DNA of 64,000 bases from Thozetella sp. PMI_491 (lineage: Eukaryota > Ascomycota > Sordariomycetes > Chaetosphaeriales > Chaetosphaeriaceae): positions 344,133 through 408,132 of the forward strand of contig MU270041.1 in assembly GCA_021432635.1 (NCBI GenBank). Direction: 5' to 3'. Positions 44,036 through 56,742 of this stretch are shown piece after piece. Each line of letters starts with the position of its first letter. Positions within the stretch are counted from its first letter, which is position 1. The notes beneath the pieces are model-generated. The model saw only the letters and a program-made list of their open reading frames with translations, searched no databases and was not told where the DNA came from. Position numbers and translations under genes: made by a program.

Positions 44036-45497
44036 GCAAACAAAACGAGGCACGGTCGAAGAGGGAGCCCGCTACGACCGCTGTCGGACTGGCCTGGCCT
44101 GCGGCCGCTCGAAGCGGACGACCAAAAAAGAAACATGACTAACTGAACATCACTCGAGAATGAGATGCTAGTGTCCGGCACGGCCCCTCCGGAGGGAATC
44201 GGCGGACAAGAAAAAATGTGAGAGAAAATTCGGGGAGGGGTTAGGGCGTGGTCCCCGACACTGTACATGAACTACCTAGTTATTTGAGACCAAGGTTGTA
44301 CTAGTGGGCGGTCGTCCGCCCAAGCGGCCGCCTTGCTCGCTTTTCCGACCAACCACAACCACAATAGGTAATTACTGTCATTGGCAGATTTGGAGCCCAC
44401 TCAGGCTCCACCAACCGTGATGTACTCGTCTTCGCCCGCCACGCTCCAGGGCACCGTCTTGCCAATGGGCGCTGGGTGCCTAGTAGGTGCCTAGTATACA
44501 TTATACACGTGTCAACCCTCTGGAGGAAATAACAGAGTTGTTTCACAATGTGCCACTTATGCCAATGCATAGAGCGCTGCCTGCGGGTGGCTTCCGCTCT
44601 GCTCCAATCACATATCACATATTCCTTCCGACCTATCTACAGTGTTATGTACAGCTTGACAGCTTAGCCCCTCCTTCCCTGTCCTCCCACAGCGCCTCCT
44701 TGCCTAACTGCCCGTCGTGACGAAATCGCCAACTAGGGGGCTCCCAGGGATGATCTAACGCACAACCGCCAATTTAGCCCAGCAAGGCCTAGCGAGACAC
44801 AAACCAATAGGTGCCCACTCTTTACGAGGAAGCAATTGCAGCACTCTCTGCCCGAAGGGGGAGCAATTGGTGCCCTGGGGTAGGGGGCGGCCCGCCATCC
44901 TGCACGATCGGCGCCTGCCCTGGTTCGAGCTCTGTCGCCGCCCAAATATTTAGCCGTAGGAATTCCGCCGCGCGTCAGGTCCTATATCCTTGCCCAGCGG
45001 CGGCCCTCGCCTAGCCTACCTCGCAGCGTCTACGCACGGTAGTTACAGTGCTGTACATACTGTAGTTGCAGTTCAATACTACGTACCGGAAGTCGGGGGG
45101 GTGGTCCCCTTTGGGGGACTGAGACAAACAACCCTGTTTCTAATACCACGTAGTCAGGCATGGAGCACGGGAGCCTCCTTCCTTGCAGTGCAGGGCGTCG
45201 GGCATGCCTGCCTTTTAAGCACAGCCGGTAGCGAGAGTGCCTTCTCCACAGAAGGTGCCTTTGTTCTACTCTCCGTATGTACCTCCGTATAGAGATGGTA
45301 ACATGAGAATCGTCGCACGGAAAATCTTCCGGCTTCTAGAACGATGCAAGATTACAAGTGTGCGGGGGCTCCTTCGGGGATTACCACCTGCCGATTTCCA
45401 GTGGGATTTCTAGCCGCTGCCTCGCTCCGCTTCGCGTCCAAGTACGTCACCCTCGCCGGGGAGTCCAACAGCCGACCGCCGACGCCGACTCCCTCTC
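44036..45497. other. Intergenic (1.46 kb), no gene
   Basis: Lies between the small gene and the 3' end of the large ankyrin gene. No coding or RNA feature recognised. Confidence 0.55.
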
Positions 45498-48400
45498 TCA
45501 GTTCAATGTCAAAAGCTTAGGCTGCTGCTGCTTCCAGCCCACCTCGCCATGGGACGACGGCGCCTTCCCCTGAATTTGCTTCCATCTGCCCCACTCCTCT
45601 AGGTTAACCTTTCCTATCATGTTGCCCCGCTCCGTCTCGAGCTCGAGCATCTTCATCCTGTGACTTCGCATCTCCCTGTCGGAGGTTGCCTGGTCCTGGA
45701 GCAGCCGGTTCTCTCGGTCGTGCCACTGGATCTGCTTCTGCGCCTCGAGCTTGTCCATGGCCCCCGCGCGGTGGTAGGCGAGCTGCGCGCGGTTCTTGTT
45801 CACCGTCGTCCAGTAGTCGTGCTGGTCCAGCTGCTTCTTGTGCTCCAGGTCCTGCGCCTTGTCAAGTGCCTTCTGCCGCAGCTCCGCCGCATGGAGGGCC
45901 TCCCGTTTCCCTAGTGCTTGCTGGTCTCGCGCCGCCCGGTGGCCGAGGTCCTGTAGGTGCCGCTGCTCCCGAATGTTGTGCTTGAGCTCCCAGTTTTGGG
46001 CTCGCTCGTTGACACGCTGCGTCTGCACTTGGCGGGCATGCTCGAGGTCGGCTGCCCGGGTCTGGGCGGCGTGGGCTAGGTCGTTGCCTCGGACCTCGGC
46101 GCGCATCTCCTCGGTGTCGCGGTGCGCCTGCCAGCCGATGCGAGAGCGCGTGTTGGCCTCGCTCATGGCGATGTTGGACGTGTTGTGGTGCTTCTCAGCC
46201 TCTATCTGGATGTCTTGGTTGTGTGCGAGGCCGCGGTGCCGGAGCGCTTGGGCCGAGAGCGCGTCACCGTGCCGGATCACGCTGTCATGCTCAAGGTCGG
46301 CTATACGCACGCGGTGCTGCGCTTGCTCGGCCTCGCGCCGGAGCGCGATGGAGTGTTCCTCCTCTTCGAGCTGCAGACGCCGCTCGCGCGCCCGGCGGGC
46401 GTCCTCGTAGTCCTGGATGTGCGCTGGCAGCCCGACGGCGTCGGCTGGCTGCGCCTTCTCGATGGTAGCGTAGTAGCGATCTGTAGCCCCGTGGTCCTTG
46501 AGAAGTCGGATGAGATCCGCGCTCGCTGATGGTGGGCTCTTCGCGATGCCCTTCGCAACGTACATGGTTGGGGAATAGTTCAGGTCGCCCTCCTGGTAGA
46601 TACACGCCTCGTCGTTCACGTACTTCCATAGAATCTTCTCCAGCAACATCTGCACGATCGGCACTGGCTCCTGGTTGTCAAGCGCGAGGAACATGACGGA
46701 GCTGCCATGTACCTGGACTAGCGGGTTCGCGCCGGCGTCTTTCAGCATCTCCGCCGCCTCCTCGGCCGTCGACACGTCGGCGGGTATCCGCCCCAAGAGG
46801 GCCATCTCGGCCAGGGCGGTGCGGCCGCCGTGCTTCGTAGATCGGTAGTCGGCATCGTGGCCAGCATCCATAAGCATCTGCATGACTTTGGGATGGAAGC
46901 AACGGGATGCCTCGTGTAGACTTCCGTCATTCTTTCCAGGTTTCCCGTTAAGGAGAAGTGCCACGAGATTGTGGTTCCCGGACCGCGAAGCGTAGAAGAG
47001 TGCTGAACGTTGGAACACATCCTTGGCTGGCTGCTTTGCACCTGCTTCGATGAGCAGCTGGGCCACATCGAGCCTGCCTTGTTTTGCTGCGAGGATGAGA
47101 GGCGTGGCCTTGCTTCTAGGGGCCATGTACGACACGTCGGCTGGTAGGAGTCAGTCTTATTTCCACACTTCAACAGTACGAGGACCTCTGTGCACTCACC
47201 GTCTCGCTTGATCATAGCGTCGATCAGGTGTGCGCCAATCTTCTGGTCCGGCTGGAGCAGCGCCCACATGAGGGCCGTAACCGGCTCTTTGCCAAAGCCA
47301 TCGATGCTCTGCCTAGAGGGATCGCTCTCATCGGCGTATACCTCGTAGGGGATCGTCGAGTCGAGGTCGCAGCCAAGCTTCCAGAGCCGGTCGAGTAGAG
47401 CAACCGATCCGTAATAGTTTAGGCAAAGAAGGAGCGGCGGAAGCATCCCAGGGAGAGGCCGTCTCACGTCGGGGGTGGTAGTCCGCTCATCCACGAACAC
47501 ATCAATCAGCTCCAGAAGCTGTTGCTCGTCGTGATGGGCCATGATGGCCGTCGAGAAGGCAAACGTCGCTGACTCCATGGTGGCCCCTTGTCCAAGGAGC
47601 TGGGCGAGGAGCGCAGCATCGCCGCTCCCGGCTGCGATCCCCAGCACCTTGCCGTCCTCATAGTTGACATCAGCTCCGGATACAATTAGCATGTCAACAA
47701 GCTTCTCCGCAAGGTCTCTCTGGGCCGGATTTCCTGCCAGCTGGTCTACGACATCGACCATCGCCCTGTTCACCACATCGCCCGACGCCCCGTAGGAGAG
47801 AAGCAAATTGACTAGCTCCAGGTGCTCAAAGGCAATCCATTGTTTCCCTCGGTTAACGAGGCCTAGGAAGGCCTGGGTGAAGATGGCTTCGTTGCGTTCG
47901 GAAAACTGTGTCAAGACGTGCAGAGACTTGGCGTCCAGGTTGCAGGCCGCGTGCTTGATGCATACACCGTTCTCTAGAGTAGCATCCGCGCCTGCCTGCA
48001 GCAGCACACGCGCGAGCTCCACGTCGGGATAGGGCTCAAGGGCGATGTACTTGAGCGCAAGGTTGAGGTGGTCCAGCTCGAGGCGGCCGGTGAGCTCTCG
48101 CAACATGGCGGGCCTCTCCGGCCGCGCTACCTTGAGCGCTTCCATTGTTGCAGTGAACAAGGCCTTGTAGCTCGCGCCCTGTTTAAGTAGTTCTCGCAAA
48201 GTGTCCTTGTCAGAGTTTCGGATAGCGAAGATGAAGGCCTCCCCGTTGTTGTAATTGATATTGCCCCTAGAGAGCAGGAGCTCAATGACCGGCCGGTTGG
48301 GTGGGCCGCCTTTGACCGCCTCTACTAGGGCCTTGTCGAGGGCTTCTTGGGCGACGTTATTTCTTACAAGCATCTCGACCATAGAGCGCCTTTCCTCGAT

Positions 48401-49780
48401 GTCTTCAAGTCCCATCGCGAGCGGGAGCGACGCGCCTAGAGCGTCTGGGGATGGCTGCTTCTCCACGATTCGCCATGCGACATCCATGCATGGGGATGTC
48501 ACCGCAATTTGGAGTGCCCTGCCTGCCCTGTGATTAATGTCCGCATTGCCGTCGTCGAGGAGCAGGTCGAAGATCTTCCGGTCCGTCTCCTCCATCGTGG
48601 TGCCTTTGTACTGCTCGTTGTCGATGACCCATTTGGTAACCTCGATAAAGGCGTCGGCAACACACTGGCCTTGAGCGCCAGCGCCGATGAGGAGTTGCGT
48701 GACCTTGTAGCGGACATCCACATCATCTTCCTGTATCGCCTGGCCAACAGACACGGTCAAGCTCTGCGGGGATGGTTTGAAGGCAAGAAGCTTGACCAGA
48801 GTGTCAATTTGCTGTGCTTTGATGGCCTCGACAAGCGTGACGGCTTCGTACTGCCCTGAAGGGGTAGTAAACTTCAGGAGCGTATCCAGCAGCTGGAGCT
48901 GTCTGTTTCGGACCGCGTCCACCACCCCTTTCGTCAAGATTCGGTTCGTCTCTGGCCCAGCCCCACCCCCCTCTAGGCACATGTGCAGGATGGCCCTGCC
49001 CTCATCGCTCTCGTCGGCGCCCATCTTGGAGTGTGCTCTGCCAGCAGCCTGGTCCAATGAACTCGGCAGCGGTGCGACGGGGCCGCCGATGAGCATGGCG
49101 ACAAAGTCTGGTCTCCAGCAATCGACGGCCAGTAGCAGTGCGGAGGCGCTGTCATGGTTGATGTCGGCGCCGCTCTTGAGGAGGATGCGCATCATCTCGG
49201 GCGTCTTGTTCTTCACAGCAATCCTCAAGCCGGAGGACCGGCAGGATAGGCAGGGCAGTCGGGGGCCTTCGAGAAGCAATTTGACCATGCTGACGTGGTT
49301 CTGGGATATTAAGTTCAAAAAGTCCTCGTGAAGTTCGGCCGGGTCGGCGCCGTGAACTAGCAGCGCCTTCATCACTGCTAGGTCCTGCCTAGCCATGGCA
49401 TCAAGGAGCGCGCTGTCGAGAGTGATCTGGTCTGAATAGTCGGCAAGGGCGTGGACGATCTCAGCAGAACCCTGCCTTGTTGCTCGTTGCAAGATGTCGC
49501 TCCGTTCTTCCTGCTGGTGCCTCCTGGCGAGCTTGTCCCACGACTTCAAGCTTCTCCTCCTGGTGAAGTTGACATCGGCGCCGAGGCTAAGGAGTGCTTG
49601 CACCAAGCCTACCCGTCCGTTCCTGCCCACCACCTCGGCAAGGACATGGTTGGCCTCGGTGTATGAATACACGCCGTCGGGCGAGGACCGTAGACGGAGA
49701 CGTATGGAGGATTTCTCGGCGGTTGCGGCTTCCCGGTGTAGCTTGAGAAGGCGCTTCGCCTCCTCGAGGTCGAAATCCAT
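45498..49780 (-). CDS. Giant ankyrin-repeat protein with C-terminal coiled coil
   Basis: Exons 49780-47200 and 47140-45498 give 1407 residues; the 59-nt intron (GTGAGT, CTGAC, CAG) joins MIKRD|ADVSYMAPRSKATPL. I start at MDFDLEEAKRLLKLHREAAT because the upstream in-frame codon is GTG. Residues ~40-1090 are a long series of ankyrin-like units, many degenerate: VQALLSLGADVNF, MKALLVHGADPAEL, MRILLKSGADIN, ARVLLQAGADATLENG, VAQLLIEAGAKQPA. The last ~270 residues are very rich in Arg, Glu, Gln, His and Ala (YEDARRARERRLQLEEEEHS, then many AxxLEH and NxRAQ blocks), predicted to form a long coiled coil. Such proteins are common in filamentous ascomycetes, often as C-terminal parts of NLR-like sensors. 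No NACHT or effector domain is seen at the N-terminus here. Function unknown; scaffold or sensor is inferred. Confidence 0.9.
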
Positions 49781-52116
49781 CCTCAAAATGACAAGGCGTT
49801 TAACAACCACGCCACGAGTATAGAACCGTCAATGACCGGGTAACACGATAAAAGACTTAGAAGCGCCCGCGGCAAGATTAGATTACGAAGAGCAGAGACA
49901 CAGCCGCAGGGCGAGTTGGAATCGCAGGATGCGAAAGAAACCAGGATACCCGGGTGCGGTACATATTAGACTACTGTACCTCTACGGAATTTAGGATCCA
50001 TTCCGCCTGGGCGACAACAAGACATTGCGCGGCAGGTTGAGTCTACCGCGGCTTTCAGCCTCACTAGGATCTTCCGACGGAGATGCGTCATCCCATTGAT
50101 GTGGGCGAGTCCATAACGACAGGCCAAGCGCCGGGATGGAGATGTTGAAACTACTTGCACAGCGTGGGGAGGGAGGCGATGCACGACGTAGAGCGGCCTC
50201 GGCCAATCCGTTGCGCGGATGTTGGCCATCGCGACGAGTGACGGTCCCAACAGTCTGGTTCTGTGGTGGATATAAATGGACAAGAAAATCCCCGATTTGT
50301 GCGCCGCGGCTTTGCACTCTGGAACGGGCAACTCCTGGCCACAGGCGACGCGGCGACTGCTGCAGGCGCGCGAGCTAGAGTCACTAGAGTCACGCAGTAT
50401 GCGCGACCATCAGCGAATGGATTTCGTCATGTCGCAGATGTTTGTCTTGAGAAGCGGCGCTTCACTTAGCGCCCGGCGGCCGCCTGAAACGGCCCCCCTT
50501 CGACGCGGCCCAGTTCGGGCGACGGGACTGGCCGTCGCGGGCTCGAAGCGCCAATCCCGCGTCCCCGGACAACGCGCGCCGCCTCCCCACATGCGCACTG
50601 CGACGAGCACTCCTGTCGAGTCGTTCCGTCTCATCATTGCATCTCTTGCTGGCCCGATTCCTCCGCCGGTCCAGACCGCAATCCACTTGATCGAAGAAAA
50701 GGACCTAGGCCACTTGCTGCCTGCCTTGGGTAGGGTTGCGTCTACATAGTACGTACATTGTACTTTGGCTTAGGTGAAGTACAATGTGCATGCAGGCCCC
50801 CCCCCCCCCCGGCCGAGCGTAATTTGGCAGCTCGGCTGGCATTGCCTGTGTGGAGTGAGAGTGTCACTAGAGCTTCAGCTACGGGGATTGGGCGAGTTTA
50901 CATACCAACTAATATCACGGGTCCTACACTCCGAGGTAGCATCTAGTAAAAGTACCCTTGCATCGGCTGGTCCCTAGCACGGCGCATCCTCCCACTGCGG
51001 ACTCGATCGGCGAAAATGTCGGGAAAGCGACGCGAGTCGAAGAAATTATCTGCAGGATGGGGTATCTTCATCACGTCCGTGTACTGTACTATCTGTACCT
51101 AGTCTGTCTACCATTGGGAGGGACCCTACCTGCCTACCTCCTACCTCCAGGGCTGAGGAGACCGTGTATGCACGTCCAGAGGCATACTCTGCGCCGTATC
51201 ACGACCACTCCGACTGTGTTCCGGCTCGGGCGGCAGAGTCAGAAAATGCACCTCCAGGGCGCGACACTCGCCGAGAGCCAGCATCCCAGCCACGGTAAAA
51301 GTTTTGTCCAATCTCCTCCCGGGCAGGGTGGGAGACAGCCGGGTCAGCAAGCCTCCAGAGTTGGACATATCTTGAGCCTACCTCATGAATCATGCCGTCT
51401 GCACGAGCCGTCGAGGGTGCAGTGCGGCGCCACCTCGTGGAGACCCCTGGTATCCCAGCGCTGGAGTGAGTATTTTTGCTTTTGCCAGCCAGGACAGAGA
51501 TGTATGACGAAGAAAGGAATCGTAACCTAGCAACCTGCTCTGCAGTGCATTGCTTTTGCTGATGCAGTACCTTTTTCCTTTCTCAACACAAATAAACAGC
51601 CAGTCGTGTCGTCCTGCCCAACGAAGGCGTGGAGGCACAACTTCCGCGTAATCACAGTCCGAGCCATCTTGTGATTAATTTACCCCGGGTCCAGACGCAA
51701 GGGTTTTTTTGAGAACTCATCTCGTACAGAACCAAACTTTGAGGAAACGAGCAAGTCTGTGGGGTGGTGCCGTTCGGAACTTAGCAGGGGTAGGCCCTGT
51801 TGCGTGACCCTGTGCTCACGTGCTTGCGCGCTGTGTGGTCCATGCCTGGCGTGGCTAAGTCCTCAGGTTGCATTGAGTGTACAGTAAACAAACGCGGTCA
51901 TGGTGGTCATATTCTCTCTCCAGCCCCAACTCCGGCCAGACCATCATCGTGTGATGCCCACCACATAATAGTTCCAGGACGCAGGACTTCCGCCGAACAC
52001 CCCATTACGAACCCACGCCATTGTTCCCCGTCGATATATAGAGACAAAGAAACGGTTTAATAGCATCACCGCGCGATGGTAGGCCGTGCCGCTTCCTCCC
52101 CCGGTGCCCGCCTGGA
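49781..52116. other. Gene-poor gap (2.3 kb)
   Basis: Divergent upstream regions of the ankyrin gene and the DUF7726 gene. It includes a C14 run and no recognised gene. Confidence 0.5.
50797..50810 (+). repeat. C14 homopolymer
   Basis: Fourteen consecutive C within the gap. Confidence 0.95.
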
Positions 52117-53254
52117 ATGCGGCCGGAGACGCCGGCACTAACGAACCGCCTGCAGACCTCACGGCCCGCCCTCACCGACCTACCCGGCAGCGTCAACCGC
52201 CCGGCACCCTCGCCCTCGAGCTCCAATGCGACCACCGGCGTCCCCAAGGGGATGGACCGGCTCATCCACATCACGCCGGTGCCCGTCCCCGTCATCCCGG
52301 CCGGCGGCCTCGGCCGCCAGGCAGCGCTCGGCAAAGAGAACCTCGCCGCCCAAGGCACGACGGGCAAGAAGCGCAAGTCAACCGAGGCTGCCCCGGAGCT
52401 CGGCCTCGGCATCAACCTCAGCCACATCGACTGCCGGGGGATGGCCATCGACGCCAACTGCGACCAAGTGCGCCGGAAGATCAATGCCTGGCTGGACGCG
52501 GGCGTCATGACCAAGGGCGCCTTCTGCGCCGCCATCAACGTCAGCATGAAGTCTCTCAACGGCTTCCTGGCCCAGAACGGCCGCGACAAGGGCATGGGCT
52601 TCAGCGCCTACCAAGAGGCGTGGGAGTTCTTCAAGAAGCGCGAGCTCGCCGGCCTGCCGATGCCCAAAAAGCAGCGGATGGCCGGCGGCCCGGGCGGCGC
52701 CGGTGCGGGCACCGGCTGCAGCGCCCCGGTCGACATCAGCGACGTGGTCCTGCCGGGCGAGACCAGCGACAAGGTGCCCGTGTACGACAGCTGCGACGAG
52801 ATCCGCAAGAAGATCACGGCCCATCTCGCCAAGCCCGGCGTGACACAAGCCCAGTTCTGCCGCGACCTGCTCGCCCAGCTCCAGGGGCCCAGCAAGCCCA
52901 AGAACATCCAGAGCGTCCAGCTCGCCCGGTTTCGCAACACCCGTGGCGCGACGGCGGGCACCCGGTCGCCCTGCTACTACGCCAGCTACGTCTTCTTCGA
53001 AAAGATCCGCATCAAGGAGGGCAAGCCCAAGAGCAAGCACCGCGAGGAAATGGAGAATATATGGAAGGGCGGCATGGATCTAACCCACGACAGCCGTATC
53101 GGGTAAGGCCCCAAAGTGACAGTCGAGGAGAGAGGAGGAACGACTAGGGTCAAGAGAACACCGCTAACCAGCTCGCAGCGGCTTTTGGTGCCTTGCCAAT
53201 GAGACGCCTCATATTGACCAATATGGTCGCTTGTCCTTTGCTACACGGCGTTGA
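52117..53254 (+). CDS. Protein with two DUF7726 repeats
   Basis: Exons 52117-53102 and 53179-53254 give 353 residues. Without splicing the frame ends at a TAA inside the GTAAGG donor. Splicing (CTAAC branch, CGCAG end) adds GGFWCLANETPHIDQYGRLS and a short tail, which fits the family better. After a Pro/Ser-rich N-terminus and a basic KKRKS, the first unit (~116-180) reads CDQVRRKINAWLDAGVMTKG, then NVSMKSLNGFLAQNG and AWEFFKKRELAG. The second (~226-310) reads CDEIRKKITAHLAKPGVTQ, then SPCYYASYVFFEKIRIKEG. These are compact helical units distantly like DNA-binding helix-turn-helix domains, found only in fungi. A nuclear role is guessed, not shown. The gene is very GC-rich and converges with the MFS gene. 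Confidence 0.88.
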
Positions 53255-53647
53255 TTGCCGTCCCTCGTTTGTCATTTCATATATCGTGTGCGTCGGCGTT
53301 GGAGATAGAGTGGATATGGCTCAGGCAAGAGCAGGTTCGTGGCTTGCTCGTTGATGCAGAGCTAGATTCTGAGGTTCAGACCATGTGGCAAGAAATTTGC
53401 CTGGGTAGCAGGGATACCCTTCAAAGCGACTCGTTGATCCAGGGGAATGCACCCTGTTGTAACTATTTAACCATACTAATCATCTCGCTTCTGCGATCTA
53501 TTCTCATGACTAGCATTCCCGCTTTTCGTCGTTCATCCGTCTCTCTTGCGCTCCACCACCACACTTACCTTCTATCACAGCGTGAGATCTCACCATCTAG
53601 CCACTGTGTCTCCGTACAAGGTCATCTGGCACCAAGATGGCGCGGCC
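53255..53647. other. Convergent 3' flanks
   Basis: About 390 bp between convergent stop codons; nothing else seen. Confidence 0.55.
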
Positions 53648-55545
53648 TTATTTGGTGCTCCTTAGCCCCCTTCCGGTGGCGAACAGGGAGGCACAGACGG
53701 CGATGGCCGCGATAAAAGTCGAGACGGCGAACGAGTACCGAAGGCCGTCGTAGTATACGAGCCGGGCCTTCAGCTGGATGTCCGGGGGCAACGCTTTGAG
53801 AGCGGACACTGAGTGGCGGATCTCGTCAATGACCTAGATACCGAGGTAAGCAGCCATCCCGCGCCGACCATTCAAGACTTTAGACACTCGAGACCTAAGA
53901 AAGCCAAAGGGGGAAAGAAAGGGGCGTACTCTCCATTTATCTGGTATCTCGCCCAAAGCATCCGGCAAGCGAATGCTGAGCGTGGTTTGGACGACAGCAG
54001 ATGTGACTGCGACGCCCCAGACGGTCCCCAGGGACCGGATGAGGTAGGTGGTCGATGCCGACACTGCGTGGTCTATGGTGAGGTTAGCAACTGCGTGTAC
54101 TACATGTCCCTAGCTTGTTCGCCTACCTGCGTGCCCAAACGTAGCTAACCCAGTGAATAGGATGCCTGGGTATACGATGCCCTGGCCCAAATTTGCAGGA
54201 AAGATGTAGGCAAAGTACTTCCACTCCGAGTCCTCAAATTTCAGCGATGCTACAAGAGCATTTCCCAAAACCATGAGCGAAGCCCCGATGCGGACAAGCG
54301 TGATCAGCTTCCCCCATCGCGACATTACGATGCCGGCAATTAGCCCTCCGATCGGGGTGGCCAAGGATGGGATCGCAAGCCGGGCTCCAGCGGTGGTAGC
54401 AGAATCAAGAAGGACCACTTGGAAGAACAGCGGCAGGTTGAACAGGTACTAGAAGGCACTGGTTAGAAAGGGCGCCCAATGACAGCTAGGCGACGACATA
54501 CCGCGTAGGCCGACAAACCCACGCAGACATTAGCGATCTGCGTCGAAACTGGCAGTCTGCCGTGCAAGAAGCGGAGCGGGATAATCGGAATCGCACTTGT
54601 CTTCGCCTCAACAGCCAGAAATAGCCCGAGGAGAGCAAAACTCCCAACCAAGGATCCGATGACCCACAGGCTCGTCCAAGGCAGTTCATTGCCGCCGAGG
54701 CTCAACCCTACAAGCTGGAGCGAGATCGCAACGACTAGCAGCAGCGCCCCAGAGAAGTCGACCCTGCCCCAGACGTTTCGAGCTCCTTCGCCCAGGTTAA
54801 AGCCTCCTTCGGGATTCTTGATAACAAGCGCACCAGTGACCAAAGCGAACGCCGAGACGGGCACCTGGAGGATGAAGCACCAGCGCCATCCAATGCCATC
54901 CGCGATGGAGCCTCCAAAGGACGCGCCAGCGATGGCACCGAAGCCAAATATACCATTCTGCAGTGCTTGGTACATGCCGCGCTTGCGGAAAGGAATCATG
55001 TCGGAGTTCACAATGGTGGCTAGTGAGACAAGGTCAGCGAAGGGAAGTTGAGGGATATAGGGACAGTAGGACGCACCCATCGTCATCAATCCACCGCCGC
55101 CGAAGCCGGTCAGCGCGCGCATGCAGTTAAGCAGCACGATATTCTGAGCCACGCCGCACCCAAGACAGCCCAACGCAAATGTCACAGTGGAGATGAAGAA
55201 GCAGATCCGGCGGCCAAAGATATCCGACACCCGGCCATACAGCGGCTGGAAGGCGGTGCTCGTGACGAGATACGACGTCGTCAGCCAGGAGGCCGTGTTG
55301 GCCGCGTCGAACTCGGAGCTGATGACGGCGTAGGTCGCGGCTGTGATGGTCCCGTCAAAGCCATACAGAAACACATTCGACATGATGGCCACCTGGATCC
55401 AGAGGAACCCGCGAGGCGGAGACCACGAGTCCTCCTCGGGGGGGCGCAAGAGCGGCTGGTCCTCCCGTGGATCGGCGGGCTCCTCCCGTGCGCCACCGTT
55501 AGCAGTGTGCACGCTACCGGGGCTCTCTTCAATATCGCGAGACAT
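53648..55545 (-). CDS. MFS transporter (DHA2/Vba-like, multi-spanning)
   Basis: Exons 55545-55077, 55019-54502, 54448-54127, 54072-53930 and 53833-53648 give 545 residues. Intron 1 is 57 nt, free of stops and thus invisible as a frame break; splicing restores GGGLMTM|ATIVNSDMIPFRKRG. I start at MSRDIEESPGSVHTANGG; an ATG 41 codons upstream is possible. The N-terminus is acidic and cytosolic. Signature blocks are the loop 2-3 motif GRVSDIFGRRICFF, GFGGGGLMTM, IGWRWCFILQVPVSA, and the late segments LFNLPLFFQVVLL and TYLIRSLGTVWGVAVTSAVV. Fourteen membrane segments are plausible. Relatives include vacuolar basic amino-acid permeases and drug exporters; the substrate cannot be told. No biosynthetic cluster is adjacent. 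Confidence 0.93.
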
Positions 55546-56742
55546 GACTTGGGTTTTATTCCGCCAGGGTGCAATCTCAAGAGTAAGAAAGGTGCTGTGA
55601 CAGCTCAACGGGGAGTGACTGCTAACTGGAAGTTGTAATAGTTCATGGGGAAGGGAGTCGCTGGGCATTGGCAAGATACAGGAGCCAGAAGCGGGTCTGG
55701 GGCAGTCTGACTAGTGCGTCTGCCGAGTCGATCTCGGCTGGTGGGCATGTCGGAGTCACACCGGCCGGAAAAATTTGCCCCTGACAAGGCGGCAAGAATT
55801 GGGGTCACGTTCTGCTTAATTGCATGTTATGCTTTTAGTCAGTATTGATTCCCCTTGCCGAGTTCCCCTTCCAGAGGCACCCTCATAGGTTGTCTCTGCA
55901 ACACACCAACGCAGACGCCCACCCGTGTCCTCAGTTGTTTAATATTGATTCCCGATTAATTGTATACTGGACTCTCTAACTGCATGCATCAGCCACTCCG
56001 ACTATCGAATACCTGGCCGACATCGACCAGATTCTCCCCCGAAGCCGGACGCTTGGGTTCATGTCGAGATCTGTAGACGAGATGGCGAGCTTGACGGGAA
56101 GTCCATGGGGAAAATCTCTGAGTGGACGTTGTGTCTTTGTTCCACTATCCCAGGTCTAGGATGCTGTCTATTGGAACACGTCTCTGCTCTTGAGTGGAAG
56201 GCCGCCGAGGATGGGTTGCCACTCCCGCAGTACCCTGCAGTGATGAGCGGCCTACAGCTGCAGCTGGCTAGTCATTCATGGCCCTAACTGCGGGGTTTGC
56301 GCGGCATCGGAGGACCATTCGTGCCTCTCTAGTGTGCGGTGAAGTCCTCGGGGCGGGAGCACCCGTCGCCGCGGCGGGGAACACAGCCTAGGCCGGAGCT
56401 TAACTGGACATGATTGGCAAGGCCGGGGAGACAAACTCCGTTTTGCGTTCTCTTCTTGCGGCATTGCGTCATATGATAGCTAGACCTGCCCAGGTCCATC
56501 TCTTGGACGCTTGTGCCCAAGTATATGTGTGTGTTGTCGCTAGCACGAAGCAATTCTCAGAAAACCTCAACGTTCTGCAAATATTACCGAGTCAGAAATC
56601 TAAGGACTTTAAAATACTTTTTCTTTTAGCATTCTAGGGCTCGTATACTTACCGAAGGTGAATGTACCTAATCTAGAGGCAGGATGGAGAAGAGGTTCGC
56701 TGACGCAGCTAGCTTATCCTCATTGGAGCGCTCCAGTCCACC
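55546..56742. other. Intergenic (1.2 kb), no gene
   Basis: Divergent promoters of the MFS and arylsulfotransferase-like genes. No coding feature recognised. Confidence 0.55.

Noticed and set aside
55020..55076. Extra 19 residues (SYCPYIPQLPFADLVSL region) in the MFS transporter
   Set aside because: This is a 57-nt stop-free intron with consensus donor, branch and acceptor; without it the normal GLMTMATIVNSD block appears.
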